The notes under the pieces: generated by a model
Told to the model about the DNA's origin: nothing
The model's input: the letters and a program-made list of their open reading frames with translations, nothing else
The model's database searches: none
Made by a program: the position numbers and the translations under genes
Shown: piece by piece, positions 48,140-57,120 of the stretch
Layout of the letters: every line of letters begins with the position of its first letter
Numbering within the stretch: the stretch's first letter is position 1
Assembly: GCA_023436065.1 (NCBI GenBank)
Contig: JAEZKU010000042.1
Span: forward strand, 1 to 64,000
Direction of reading: 5' to 3'
Length of the DNA: 64,000 nt
Source of the DNA: Bacillota bacterium
GTDB taxonomy: Bacteria; Bacillota; Clostridia; Lachnospirales; Lachnospiraceae

Positions 48140-50623
48140 ATGTCGATTAAAAAGTCCCTGCGTATTTTGCTCATTATCTCATCCATGATACCGGTTATTC
48201 TCGTCTCGGTAATCGCTCATGGTCTTTTGACTGACAGACTCATGGAGATTAATGCGCAGAGTCTGGAACGAACGGCCCGAACAAGCAGCTACGGATTGGC
48301 AGCCAAGCTTCAGACACAGCAAACCGAGGTGTCTTTGTTAGCGATCCAGGAGGAACTGGTCTCAGCTGTGTTAACCAGCAATTCGGGACATGCCTATTCT
48401 AACTGGACTGTAAACAGTATCCTGCAAAAAAGACGGGAAGCCTATGATCATTGTGAGCGTATCTCTCTTTACAACATGAGGAATGAAGTGATCGCCAGCT
48501 CTGATTCAGGGGAAATCGGAAAGACCACCGAATCAGAATTAACTCTTTCTTATATTCTGGCAACAGGTTCAACCGCAATCGCCGTAGACGGTTTGCACCC
48601 GATCAGTAAAAACGGTTCTACCATCTATTGTATTGAAATTGGCGCCCCGATTACCGATCCGGTCAGTGGGTATGTCTGTGGGTATGTCGTAAGTACCATG
48701 GATACTGCTTATTTCAGGAATTATTTAAACTCGCTTACAATTGGAGAAACCGGTTTTTGCATACTCCTGGACAAGGATGGTAAAGTCATCTATCATCCGG
48801 ATCCTTCTTACGTCGGAACCAATCTTCAATCTGAAAAGCTTTCCTCATTGGTGACCGATTACAACAGAGGTCTGACACCCATCAGCAGCTCCTTTGAATA
48901 CTACTTTGATCATACTAACCAATTGTACGGCTATACGATTCTGCCTGATTTGAATTGGGCACTGATGCTAAAGCAGGATACCTCTGAGATTAAGTCGGTT
49001 ACTACCATCATGCTGACCCTGTTGCTTTTAATCTGTGCTATCCTGATGATTATAATCATTATATTTGCCAATATTCTCGCAAGAAAATTCTCAGCTCCAA
49101 TCATCGCCCTGCGAGATGCGATGAGGACTGCGTCCGACGGGAATCTTACCGTCCAGTCCAATATAAAAAGTAATAACGAGCTGGGAGAGCTTTCGAAGAA
49201 CTTTAATAAAATGCTACATATTATTAAAACGAATTATGAGGATCTGGAGTCTATGCATGAAGAGCTTCTTTCCAATGAGGAGCAGCTTAGATCCAATTAT
49301 GATCATATCGAATACCTGGCCTATCATGACACCCTGACCAATCTACCAAATAAACTCGCCTTTCTCGACTATATCAATGCAGTATTATCCTCACCCCAGA
49401 GTAATATGAGGCATTCTGTCTACTTCGTGGATTTGGATAATTTCAAGACTGTCAATGATACCCTGGGCCATGAATATGGAGATACCTTATTAATCAAGAC
49501 AGCACAGCTTTTGTCTGCGCTGATTGACGGTAACGGTATGTTAGCCCGGGCAGGCGGAGATGAGTTCTTAATCTTCTTGGAAGACATCGGTAATGCGGAA
49601 AATGCGGTTGATTTTGCTTCCCAGATTATCGAGACCTTCAAGAACCCGTTGGACTTGGATGGAGAAATTGTTTATGTATCCATGAGCATCGGTATTTCCA
49701 TTTATCCCGAAAACGGACTCTCCTCAAAGGTATTGATCAAGAATTCAGATATTGCAATGTACAAATCAAAGGATACCGGGAAAAACAAGTTTACCCTGTT
49801 CGATTCCACCATGGAAGAGGAGCTTCACCGCTGTACCCTTGTGATGGAGGTCCTCAGAAATGCAATAGAAAACAATGACATCTACATACAGTATCAGCCT
49901 TTGATGGAGCTTGATACCAATAATGTGATCGGATATGAAGCCCTGATGAGAATCAGCAATGAACGCCTCGGCCGTATCAGTCCAAAGGAATTCATTCCGA
50001 TTGCCGAGGAAAGTGGCTTAATCATCGAACTCAGCACCTGGTTGATCAGAGAAGCCTGCTACTTCAATAAACAGCTTCTGGATTTAGGCTCCAAACCAAG
50101 ACCGGTTTCCGTCAATATCTCCTCCGTACAGATTAACCGGCCCGGCTTCGTCTCAACCCTGTCCAGTATCCTGGAGGAGACCGGACTTCCGCCGGAATAC
50201 CTCGAACTGGAGATTACGGAGAGTACTTTGGTATCCTCCATCATGGATGCCACCATGCTGTTGAATAATCTGCAGCAGCTCGGAGTGAAGGTATCTCTCG
50301 ACGATTTCGGTACCGGATATTCTTCTCTGAATTATTTGACGCAAATGCCGATTGACACCTTAAAAATCGATAAATCCTTCATCGATAATATCTGTATCAA
50401 TGAGAAGGATGTACAGATTGCAGAAGCCATCATTCAGCTTGCACACAGCCTCAACATCAAGGTGGTGGCTGAAGGAGTGGAGACCGAGGAACAGCTTTCC
50501 CTTCTGAAGGCAAGGCATTGTGATATCGTTCAGGGTTATATCTTCAGTCGCCCTCTGTATCCCGCCGAGCTGCTGGAGACTTTAAAGGAGGATGACTTAA
50601 TCTCTCAATGTTCCTTATTCTGA
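48140..50623 (+). CDS. Membrane sensor with GGDEF and EAL domains
   Basis: 827 residues. N-terminal membrane helix, extracellular dCache-like sensor (to about residue 285), second helix (TLLLLICAILMIIIIIFANI), HAMP-like linker, GGDEF domain with intact AGGDEF, then EAL domain with GYEALMRI and DDFGTGYSSL. Both domains look active, so the enzyme may make or break cyclic di-GMP. GGAGG precedes the ATG. Confidence 0.92.
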   Translation: MSIKKSLRILLIISSMIPVILVSVIAHGLLTDRLMEINAQSLERTARTSSYGLAAKLQTQQTEVSLLAIQEELVSAVLTSNSGHAYSNWTVNSILQKRREAYDHCERISLYNMRNEVIASSDSGEIGKTTESELTLSYILATGSTAIAVDGLHPISKNGSTIYCIEIGAPITDPVSGYVCGYVVSTMDTAYFRNYLNSLTIGETGFCILLDKDGKVIYHPDPSYVGTNLQSEKLSSLVTDYNRGLTPISSSFEYYFDHTNQLYGYTILPDLNWALMLKQDTSEIKSVTTIMLTLLLLICAILMIIIIIFANILARKFSAPIIALRDAMRTASDGNLTVQSNIKSNNELGELSKNFNKMLHIIKTNYEDLESMHEELLSNEEQLRSNYDHIEYLAYHDTLTNLPNKLAFLDYINAVLSSPQSNMRHSVYFVDLDNFKTVNDTLGHEYGDTLLIKTAQLLSALIDGNGMLARAGGDEFLIFLEDIGNAENAVDFASQIIETFKNPLDLDGEIVYVSMSIGISIYPENGLSSKVLIKNSDIAMYKSKDTGKNKFTLFDSTMEEELHRCTLVMEVLRNAIENNDIYIQYQPLMELDTNNVIGYEALMRISNERLGRISPKEFIPIAEESGLIIELSTWLIREACYFNKQLLDLGSKPRPVSVNISSVQINRPGFVSTLSSILEETGLPPEYLELEITESTLVSSIMDATMLLNNLQQLGVKVSLDDFGTGYSSLNYLTQMPIDTLKIDKSFIDNICINEKDVQIAEAIIQLAHSLNIKVVAEGVETEEQLSLLKARHCDIVQGYIFSRPLYPAELLETLKEDDLISQCSLF

Positions 50624-50868
50624 TTATGTATGTTTAAAAAGGGAGGCGTTATTACACCTCCCTTTTTTATAAGTGTATTACATGTAAACCTTCTTGCTAA
50701 ATTAAGTGATAAAAGCACCGACTAAATATAATGCCCTGCCAGGCAAGCTCGCTTGCATTGGCAGGGCATTGTATTCAGAGGCAGTGCGAAGCACCTTATA
50801 ACACGCTAATCCTTAAGTGCAAAAAAAGGAGATACTTTTCAGTACCTCCTTATAAAGAGCTAGACTAA
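50624..50868. terminator. Intergenic region with three hairpins
   Basis: GGGAGG/CCTCCC followed by TTTTTT (50641-50668) ends the GGDEF/EAL gene. ATGCCCTGCCA/TGGCAGGGCAT (50731-50769) is an unattributed hairpin. AAGGAGATAC/GTACCTCCTT (50826-50851) ends the aldolase gene from the other side. No gene seen. Confidence 0.7.
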
Positions 50869-51810
50869 CTATTTTAATGCAGCGCCGTCACAGCCAAGAA
50901 CATTAACAATCTTATGTTTAACAAGAGCCTTAATGTTATTTCTTGCAGGTGTAAGGTACTGTCTGGGATCGAAGTGACTCGGATTGCTATACAGATACTC
51001 TCTGATACCTGCAGTGAACGCAAGTCTTAAATCTGAATCGATGTTAATCTTACATACTGCCATCTTTGCAGCCTGTCTTAACATATCCTCAGGAATTCCG
51101 ATTGCATCGTCCATCTTGCCACCGTACTGTTTAATGATCTCAACATATTCCTGAGATACGCTGGAAGCACCATGTAATACGATCGGGAAGTTAGGAAGTC
51201 TCTTTGCTACTTCTTCTAATATATCAAAACGAAGCTGAGGCTTCTGGCCGGGCTTGAACTTGAAAGCACCATGGCTGGTACCGATTGCGATTGCTAAGGA
51301 ATCAACGCCGGTACGGCTAACAAACTCTTCCACTTCTTCAGGTCTGGTATAGGATGCGTCTTCAGCACTAACGTTAACATCATCCTCGATACCTGCTAAT
51401 TTACCTAATTCACCTTCAACTACTGCTCCATGTGCATGAGCATATTCAACAACCTTCTTAGTTAATGCGATATTGTCCTCGAAGCTGTGCTTGGAACCAT
51501 CGATCATAACAGAGGAGAAACCGCCGTCGATACAAGCCTTACAGATTTCGAAATCATCACCGTGATCTAAGTGAAGAGCGATAGGAAGATCAGTATCTGC
51601 CAATGCAGCTTCCACTAATTTTACAAGATATGCATGCTTAGCATATTTTCTTGCTCCTGCTGATACCTGTAAGATTACAGGAGCATTCAGCTCCTTAGCT
51701 GCCTCAGTAATTCCCTGTACGATCTCCATGTTGTTTACGTTAAAAGCACCAATTGCATAACCGCCGGCATATGCCTTCTGAAACATTTCTTTCGTTGTAA
51801 CCAATGCCAT
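50869..51810 (-). CDS. fba: Class II fructose-bisphosphate aldolase
   Basis: About 313 residues: MALVTTKEMFQKAYAGGYAI, zinc/catalytic LHLDHGDDFE and VVEGELGKLAG, phosphate site INIDSDLRLAFT. Class II, zinc-dependent, glycolytic. Start 51810 follows GGAAAGGAA. The promoter on the minus strand has extended -10 TGGTATAAT at about 51861-51869. Confidence 0.93.
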   Translation of the reverse strand: MALVTTKEMFQKAYAGGYAIGAFNVNNMEIVQGITEAAKELNAPVILQVSAGARKYAKHAYLVKLVEAALADTDLPIALHLDHGDDFEICKACIDGGFSSVMIDGSKHSFEDNIALTKKVVEYAHAHGAVVEGELGKLAGIEDDVNVSAEDASYTRPEEVEEFVSRTGVDSLAIAIGTSHGAFKFKPGQKPQLRFDILEEVAKRLPNFPIVLHGASSVSQEYVEIIKQYGGKMDDAIGIPEDMLRQAAKMAVCKINIDSDLRLAFTAGIREYLYSNPSHFDPRQYLTPARNNIKALVKHKIVNVLGCDGAALK

Positions 51811-51980
51811 AATTCTATCATTCCTTTCCATATCGTTAAATATTTTGCAATGCTTCATTTATTATACCATAAATTTATCTAATGAAAAGTTTTTTTGTAT
51901 TTTTTTTAAAAAAGGTTTACAATAGTATAAAACCGATAATTCAATTGAAATAAGAATATTTTCGAAGAAACGGAGGAACT

Positions 51981-52451
51981 ATGGAACCTAAGCGTGTCTC
52001 AGATTCTATTACAGAACAGGTGCAGATCATCATGCCCTCCCATATCAATGGTACCGACCGGCTTTTCGGCGGTCAGTTAGTGGAATGGATTGATGTGGTT
52101 GCAGGGGTGGTAGCACGCCGCCACTGCGGACATAATATTACGACTGCTGCAATCGATAACCTGCAGTTCAAAGCAGGTGCCTTCATAAATAACACCCTGG
52201 TATTGATCGGCCGGATTACTTACGTTGGAACCACTTCCATGGAGGTAAGGGTTGATACCTACGTGGAGGATTTATCCGGTACCCGGAAAGTGGTCAACCG
52301 TGCTTATCTGGTCATGGTCGCTCTTGATGATGAAGGAAAGCCCCTCGAAGTACCCAGACTGGTACTTGAGACAGAATCAGAGCGTGCGGAATGGGAGGCC
52401 GGTAAGAAGAGACATACTCTTCGGGCAAAAAGACGTAAAGAGGGCTACTAA
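51981..52451 (+). CDS. Acyl-CoA thioesterase (hotdog fold)
   Basis: 156 residues. HINGTDRLFGGQLVEWIDVV carries the hotdog-fold active site region (N, G, D), and MEVRVDTYVEDLSGTRKVVN the second strand set. Family YciA/BACH; hydrolyses acyl-CoA. CGGAGG precedes the ATG. Its stop overlaps the SDR stop tail to tail by 4 bases. Confidence 0.85.
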   Translation: MEPKRVSDSITEQVQIIMPSHINGTDRLFGGQLVEWIDVVAGVVARRHCGHNITTAAIDNLQFKAGAFINNTLVLIGRITYVGTTSMEVRVDTYVEDLSGTRKVVNRAYLVMVALDDEGKPLEVPRLVLETESERAEWEAGKKRHTLRAKRRKEGY

Positions 52452-53185
52452 TCCTCTGCCCCCTGCGCTTTTTTCATCGCTTCCTCCAGAGTCATTCCTG
52501 CAAACGATTGTGCAGAAAGGAACCTTCCACTCTTCTTATCATCTACAAATGCTCCGACAGCGATACCGGGAATACAGCTTTTCACATCATTCGGTGCATG
52601 CGGTCCTCCGAGATCCGTTCTGCACCAGCCCGGATCGGCCAGGTTGATCATTACATTGGTACCTTCCAGCTTAGAACCCAAATCCTTTGTGAATTTATCC
52701 AGGGCCGCCTTACTGGCGGAATAACCTGCCTGTTCCGGTTCATTTCTGATCCCGCTTGTTGTATTAATCACCCTGCCGAAGCCCTTGTCCATCATCTTGG
52801 GAATTAGCCGGTAGCAGATCATGGCAGGAGCGATTGTATTAATCATGAAGCTTTGAGTAAAATCCTCCACCGGGGTTTTGAAATAATCGGTCCGATAGGC
52901 AACCTGTACCCCCGCATCATTAAACAGGATATCTATATGGGTCTTATGTTCCTCAATTTCATCCAACATCCTGCTCACCGAATTAATATCTGAGAGCTCT
53001 GCCTGGACGGCATAAGCCTCTACACCAAGTGCCAAAACCTCCTCGAGAACCCTTTCCGTATGAGATATGCTCCTTGAGTGAAGTACCAGGTTGCATCCCT
53101 GTTTAGCCATAAATACGGCGATTTCATAGCCGATGCCCCTGCTTGCTCCTGTGATGAGAGCCCATTTTCCTTTTACATTCGTCAT
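52448..53185 (-). CDS. Short-chain dehydrogenase/reductase
   Basis: 245 residues with the SDR nucleotide loop TGASRGIGYEI and active site GYSASKAALDKF. Substrate unknown. It is divergent from the aspartyl-tRNA synthetase gene. Confidence 0.85.
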   Translation of the reverse strand: MTNVKGKWALITGASRGIGYEIAVFMAKQGCNLVLHSRSISHTERVLEEVLALGVEAYAVQAELSDINSVSRMLDEIEEHKTHIDILFNDAGVQVAYRTDYFKTPVEDFTQSFMINTIAPAMICYRLIPKMMDKGFGRVINTTSGIRNEPEQAGYSASKAALDKFTKDLGSKLEGTNVMINLADPGWCRTDLGGPHAPNDVKSCIPGIAVGAFVDDKKSGRFLSAQSFAGMTLEEAMKKAQGAED

Positions 53186-53421
53186 GCTTTTAACCTCCTA
53201 CTATATTATTTACCATACCTGTACATGTTATTTGAGGCTTCAATCCGTCAGTCAATTCATATTCAGGATGATAACAGACTACGATTCTGTTTACAATCTT
53301 TGCTGTTCAGTTCTATTGACAATTTGCATAATCTGTGCTACTCTTTATAAAATTTCAGAAAGCAGGTATCATCAATGAAAGCAGTCAGCCATTTTGCTCT
53401 GAATAGGGACGATGATCGGCG

Positions 53422-53551
53422 GCGCTTGTAGCTATGATTTATTCGTAGGTGCAAGCGCTTAACGTGTTGCGCCTATGTGGATGATATATCAAATTGATTA
53501 ACCACATCGGTAGGAATCTATATATTTTCCTCATACCGGGGTGGTTTTTTT
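53422..53551 (+). promoter_or_regulatory. Structured leader with terminator before aspS
   Basis: GCGCTTG (53422) can pair with CAAGCGC (53452). Alternatively AGGTGCAA (53447) pairs with TTGCGCCT (53467), and the two structures share 53452-53454. An intrinsic terminator follows: AACCAC...GTGGTT with inner CGGTA/TACCG and a seven-T run at 53500-53551. The canonical T-box sequence is not present. The arrangement looks like transcription attenuation. Confidence 0.6.
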
Positions 53552-53586
53552 GTACCTGTTTTTTGAAAAAAGAAAGGAGCAAATTT

Positions 53587-54912
53587 ATGAATGAATTAAA
53601 TGGATGGGTTGAAACAAAATTGATTGATCCCGAAACTCTTGCGTCACACCTCGGAGAAACCGTGAGGCTTCATGGTTCAGTGTACAAGATCAGGCTGATG
53701 AGCGGCTTTTCCTTTGTACTCCTGAGAACCCGAAGAGGCATGGTTCAGTGTATCCACGATCCAAAAACCTGCACTTATCCGATCGAAGAGCTGCCGGAGG
53801 AAGCCTGTATCATCCTTACCGGTGAAGTCGTAGCCGAAGAACGATCCACCGCAGGGTATGAGCTTCATCTGAAGGAAATTGAGGTGTTATCCACACCCGC
53901 CGAGAAATTACCTGTAGTAATCAACAATAAGCGATTGGATACTTCCCTTGAAACACTGCTGGATTACCGACCGATTACACTACGCAACGAAAAGGAACGG
54001 GCAATCTTTCGCATACAGGAGGGTTTATGCCGTGGTTTCCGGAATTTCCTGACCGATCAGGGATTTACGGAAATTCACACTCCTAAGCTTGTCTATGCGG
54101 GAGCAGAAGGCGGAGCAAATATCTTCCGGCTGGATTATTTCGGTCGAGAAGCCTTCCTTGCGCAAAGCCCTCAAACCTATAAGCAGATGATGGTTGGTGT
54201 ATACGAAAGGGTTTACGAAATCGCACCTGTGTTCCGTGCCGAGAAGCACGACACCTCAAGGCACCTAAACGAGTACACCAGCGTGGACTTTGAAATGGGC
54301 TTTATCGAAAGCTTTCATGACATCATGCAGATGGAGACTGCCTTGCTGAAGCATAGTCTTACTTATCTGAAGGAATACTATCCATATGAATTAAACCTTC
54401 TACAGGTTAAGCTTCCCGAAATCAATTCCATTCCGGCTATCCCGTTTTTGGAAGCGAAGGAATTGATTGCAAGAGAATGTCACAGGGAAATCAAAGACAT
54501 GAATGATTTTGAGCCCGAGGAAGAAAAGTTGCTTTATGAATTGATAAAAGAGCAAACCGGAAGTGAGTTCGTATTCGTAACCCATTACCCATCAAAAAAG
54601 CGTCCGTTCTATGCCAAAGAAGATCCGAATCTCCCGGAAGTCACCCTCAGCTTTGATCTTTTATTCCGCGGACTTGAGATTACGACGGGAGGTCAGCGCA
54701 TCCATGATTATCAGGAACAGGTTGCCAAAATGCTAAAGCGCGGTTTGAACCCACAGGACTTTGAAAGCTATCTGATGATCCACCGATATGGAATGCCGCC
54801 GCATGGCGGACTTGGTCTCGGACTGGAGCGCTTTACATCCCGTCTGCTGGAACAAAACAATGTCAGATATTCCTGTATGTTTCCTCGTGATATCAATCGT
54901 CTGGTACCATAA
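53587..54912 (+). CDS. aspS: Aspartyl-tRNA synthetase, archaeal type (aspS2)
   Basis: About 441 residues. N-terminal OB anticodon domain, class II motifs FLAQSPQTYKQMM, FRAEKHDTSRHLNEYTSVD and C-terminal GGLGLGLERFTSRL. This archaeal/eukaryotic type is often non-discriminating and charges tRNA(Asn) with Asp for GatCAB amidation. That would supply Asn in proteins when asnB is broken. The shorter start is preferred (GAAAGGAGC upstream). It is preceded by an attenuator-like leader. Confidence 0.85.
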   Translation: MNELNGWVETKLIDPETLASHLGETVRLHGSVYKIRLMSGFSFVLLRTRRGMVQCIHDPKTCTYPIEELPEEACIILTGEVVAEERSTAGYELHLKEIEVLSTPAEKLPVVINNKRLDTSLETLLDYRPITLRNEKERAIFRIQEGLCRGFRNFLTDQGFTEIHTPKLVYAGAEGGANIFRLDYFGREAFLAQSPQTYKQMMVGVYERVYEIAPVFRAEKHDTSRHLNEYTSVDFEMGFIESFHDIMQMETALLKHSLTYLKEYYPYELNLLQVKLPEINSIPAIPFLEAKELIARECHREIKDMNDFEPEEEKLLYELIKEQTGSEFVFVTHYPSKKRPFYAKEDPNLPEVTLSFDLLFRGLEITTGGQRIHDYQEQVAKMLKRGLNPQDFESYLMIHRYGMPPHGGLGLGLERFTSRLLEQNNVRYSCMFPRDINRLVP

Positions 54913-54980
54913 TAGCAGAATTGCAGGGGCGCTTCGTTGATCGGAAGCTGCTCCTGCAATGCTTTGGTTTCAATACGTTA

Positions 54981-55409
54981 CTAAGCTTTAAAGTTATCGA
55001 GCTGCTCTTTTCTATGCTCCTGCTTCACCTTGGCGTTCTCAAAGGATTCTCTGTCCATATGATCCGCATTATGATTCAGATACCCTTCTGTATATAGGAA
55101 GCGCTTTTCGGTATTCTCCTTGTAATCATTGCTGCAGTTGTCACCGTAGACAATCTTATCCTTTAGATGATCAATCTCCTGCTGCCTCCCCCTCTGCAGT
55201 TCCTTTACATGCTCAATATTTGCTTTGGAATGTGTGATATCCGCATTTTGCTCCAGATGTCTTTCTGTACGGGTCTGTTTCTCAACCAGATTCTCCATAT
55301 GCTCCAACCGACGTTCATTTTCACAGCTTTGCTTATTATTCATCAAAATCATCCGCCTTTCTTCATGATTCGAACTGACATAAATTTGATTCAATGATAT
55401 CTGTTCCAT
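54981..55409 (-). CDS. Hydrophilic helical protein, unknown
   Basis: Up to 142 residues (a start at 55343 is possible), very rich in charged residues, Asn and His. Two related blocks occur: TERHLEQNADITHSKANIEH and EGYLNHNADHMDRESFENAK, each followed by Glu/Lys helices, so an internal duplication is likely. No membrane segment. The family is unknown to me. Confidence 0.6.
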   Translation of the reverse strand: MEQISLNQIYVSSNHEERRMILMNNKQSCENERRLEHMENLVEKQTRTERHLEQNADITHSKANIEHVKELQRGRQQEIDHLKDKIVYGDNCSNDYKENTEKRFLYTEGYLNHNADHMDRESFENAKVKQEHRKEQLDNFKA

Positions 55410-55464
55410 ATTTATTTTCTCCGAAGTAAGGAAAGGCTATGCGTAGGAAAATGAACCATTTAGG

Positions 55465-56286
55465 CTATCTCTTATTCCTGCTTCTCATGTAATAAAACAT
55501 ATATTGTTGAATGATTCCCAGTATTCCGTTAAATTTTTCCATGTCAAACCGGTCCTGATAGATTTCTGAAAGGATTCGTTTCACCCAGACATCGACCGGA
55601 AAAACTTCGATATGATGCAGACCGTAAAGGCAGATACAGTTCGCAACCTTTTCTCCTATTCCATGGATACCAAGAAGTGCTTTCTTTGCTTCCTCATAGC
55701 TGCAATTTCTGATTTTTTCAAGATCCAGTTGCTTCTCGGCGATTGCTTTGGCCGCACTCAGGATATATGCATCCCGATAGCCGACGGACATGGTTCGAAG
55801 CTCTTCTGTACTGGATGCTGCCAGAACCTCCGGTGCAGGGAAGGTATGATACATGATACCGGCCTCAGCACAGTAATGCTGTTCCCCATAGCGCTGGCAT
55901 ATGTTTTCTATCGCATTCTTAATCGCGGGAATATTTTTGTTCTGTGATATGATGAAGGTGATCATAATCTCAAAAAAATCCTGCCTAAGGATCCGAATCC
56001 CCCACCCGTAGGCAACAGCCTCCTTTAAAAAACCATCATTTCCCTGCTCAATCTCTTCAATCACCTGTCCATAATCATAGTCCAAATCAAAATACTCTCT
56101 CCAGAGCTCTTCATATTCACTTTCACTACAGCTTAGCTCAACCAGATCCTCCGCCTTCTGTTCCAGAAGCAGACAGCGTCCCAGAGCGATCAAAGCATAT
56201 CTGTTCTCCCCGATTGGATTCAGGCGAAAGCATTGGCCCGATTCAGCAATCTGTTTTATATTAAAATTATTATTATGTATCAGCAT
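55465..56286 (-). CDS. 8-oxoguanine DNA glycosylase (OGG1/HhH-GPD type)
   Basis: 273 residues. Helix-hairpin-helix plus GPD: LLGIHGIGEKVANCICLYG (catalytic Lys in GEKVA) then EVFPVDVWVKRILSEIYQ (Asp). The N-terminus (FNIKQIAESGQCFRLNPI) matches OGG1-family glycosylases. Base-excision repair of oxidised guanine. Confidence 0.85.
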   Translation of the reverse strand: MLIHNNNFNIKQIAESGQCFRLNPIGENRYALIALGRCLLLEQKAEDLVELSCSESEYEELWREYFDLDYDYGQVIEEIEQGNDGFLKEAVAYGWGIRILRQDFFEIMITFIISQNKNIPAIKNAIENICQRYGEQHYCAEAGIMYHTFPAPEVLAASSTEELRTMSVGYRDAYILSAAKAIAEKQLDLEKIRNCSYEEAKKALLGIHGIGEKVANCICLYGLHHIEVFPVDVWVKRILSEIYQDRFDMEKFNGILGIIQQYMFYYMRSRNKR

Positions 56287-56481
56287 CCTTCATCCTCCCA
56301 ATCATCTCCGAGTCATATTCAAAATTATAGCTCAGCATAATTTTTTCAGCAAGTACATAAGAGCTATTGCAAATTTTCTCCATATAAGCTATACTTTGCT
56401 AAAAAATCTCATAAATGATATGGGATGCTATCATAAACCCCGGACAGGTAAGTCCGGCATCATCTACGGAGGTACGATATC

Positions 56482-56976
56482 ATGACAAACACAAATGATT
56501 TTTCTCTGCGGCTAGCGACAGCTAAAGACACCGCATTGATCCTTGAATTTATCAAGGAATTAGCTGACTACGAAAAGATGTCCGATCAGGTGGTTGCTAC
56601 AGAAGAGCTTTTACACGATACTCTCTTTGAGCAGAAGAAAGCTGAGGTACTCATTGGGGAATCTCAGGGAAATCCGGTTGCCTTTGCTCTGTTCTTTCAT
56701 AACTTCTCTACCTTTCTTGGCAGACCGGGCATCTATCTGGAGGATCTGTATGTGAAGAAGGAATACAGAGGTATGGGCTTCGGCAAAAAAATTCTGAAGG
56801 CTCTTGCAGAATTGGCTAAGGAAAGAGGCTGCGGAAGACTAGAATGGTCCTGTCTTAACTGGAATACTCCCTCCATCGGTTTCTATAAAAAACTTGGCAG
56901 TATACCGATGGATGAATGGACCGTATTCCGTCTGCAGGGGGAAGCCCTGGATCGAATGGCAGAAGGAAGCCGCTAA
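56482..56976 (+). CDS. GNAT acetyltransferase
   Basis: 164 residues: FSLRLATAKDTALILEFIKE..., ADYEKMSDQVVATEELL, LYVKKEYRGMGFGKKILKAL (the acetyl-CoA loop) and WSCLNWNTPSIGFYKKLG. The pattern matches diamine/thialysine N-acetyltransferase-like proteins. CGGAGG precedes the ATG. Confidence 0.85.
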   Translation: MTNTNDFSLRLATAKDTALILEFIKELADYEKMSDQVVATEELLHDTLFEQKKAEVLIGESQGNPVAFALFFHNFSTFLGRPGIYLEDLYVKKEYRGMGFGKKILKALAELAKERGCGRLEWSCLNWNTPSIGFYKKLGSIPMDEWTVFRLQGEALDRMAEGSR

Positions 56977-57015
56977 GCTTAGTATGATAATCTATCATTT
57001 ATATTCGAAAACACA

Positions 57016-57044
57016 TTGAGAGAACCCTCCTCATCCCTTATAAT
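57016..57044 (+). promoter_or_regulatory. Promoter of the MFS gene
   Basis: TTGAGA, 17 bases, TATAAT. The start is expected near 57051, giving a ~70-base leader that contains AACTGATAA/TTATCAGTT, a possible hairpin, before GGAGGG and the ATG. Confidence 0.7.
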
Positions 57045-57120
57045 AGTATTAACTGATAATATTATTAACAGATAATTTTATCAGTTGTAACTATGAAGTG
57101 GTCGGAGGGTTTTATTTTAT

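Noticed and set aside
53341..53590. T-box riboswitch upstream of aspS
   Set aside because: The leader has a terminator, but I find no GGGTGGNACCGCG-type element or AGTA/specifier arrangement. Kept only as an unclassified attenuator.
57023..57111. AACCCTCC pairing with GGAGGGTT, which would hide the MFS ribosome binding site
   Set aside because: The AACCCTCC arm falls inside the spacer of a good promoter (TTGAGA-N17-TATAAT, 57016-57044), so it would not be in the transcript.
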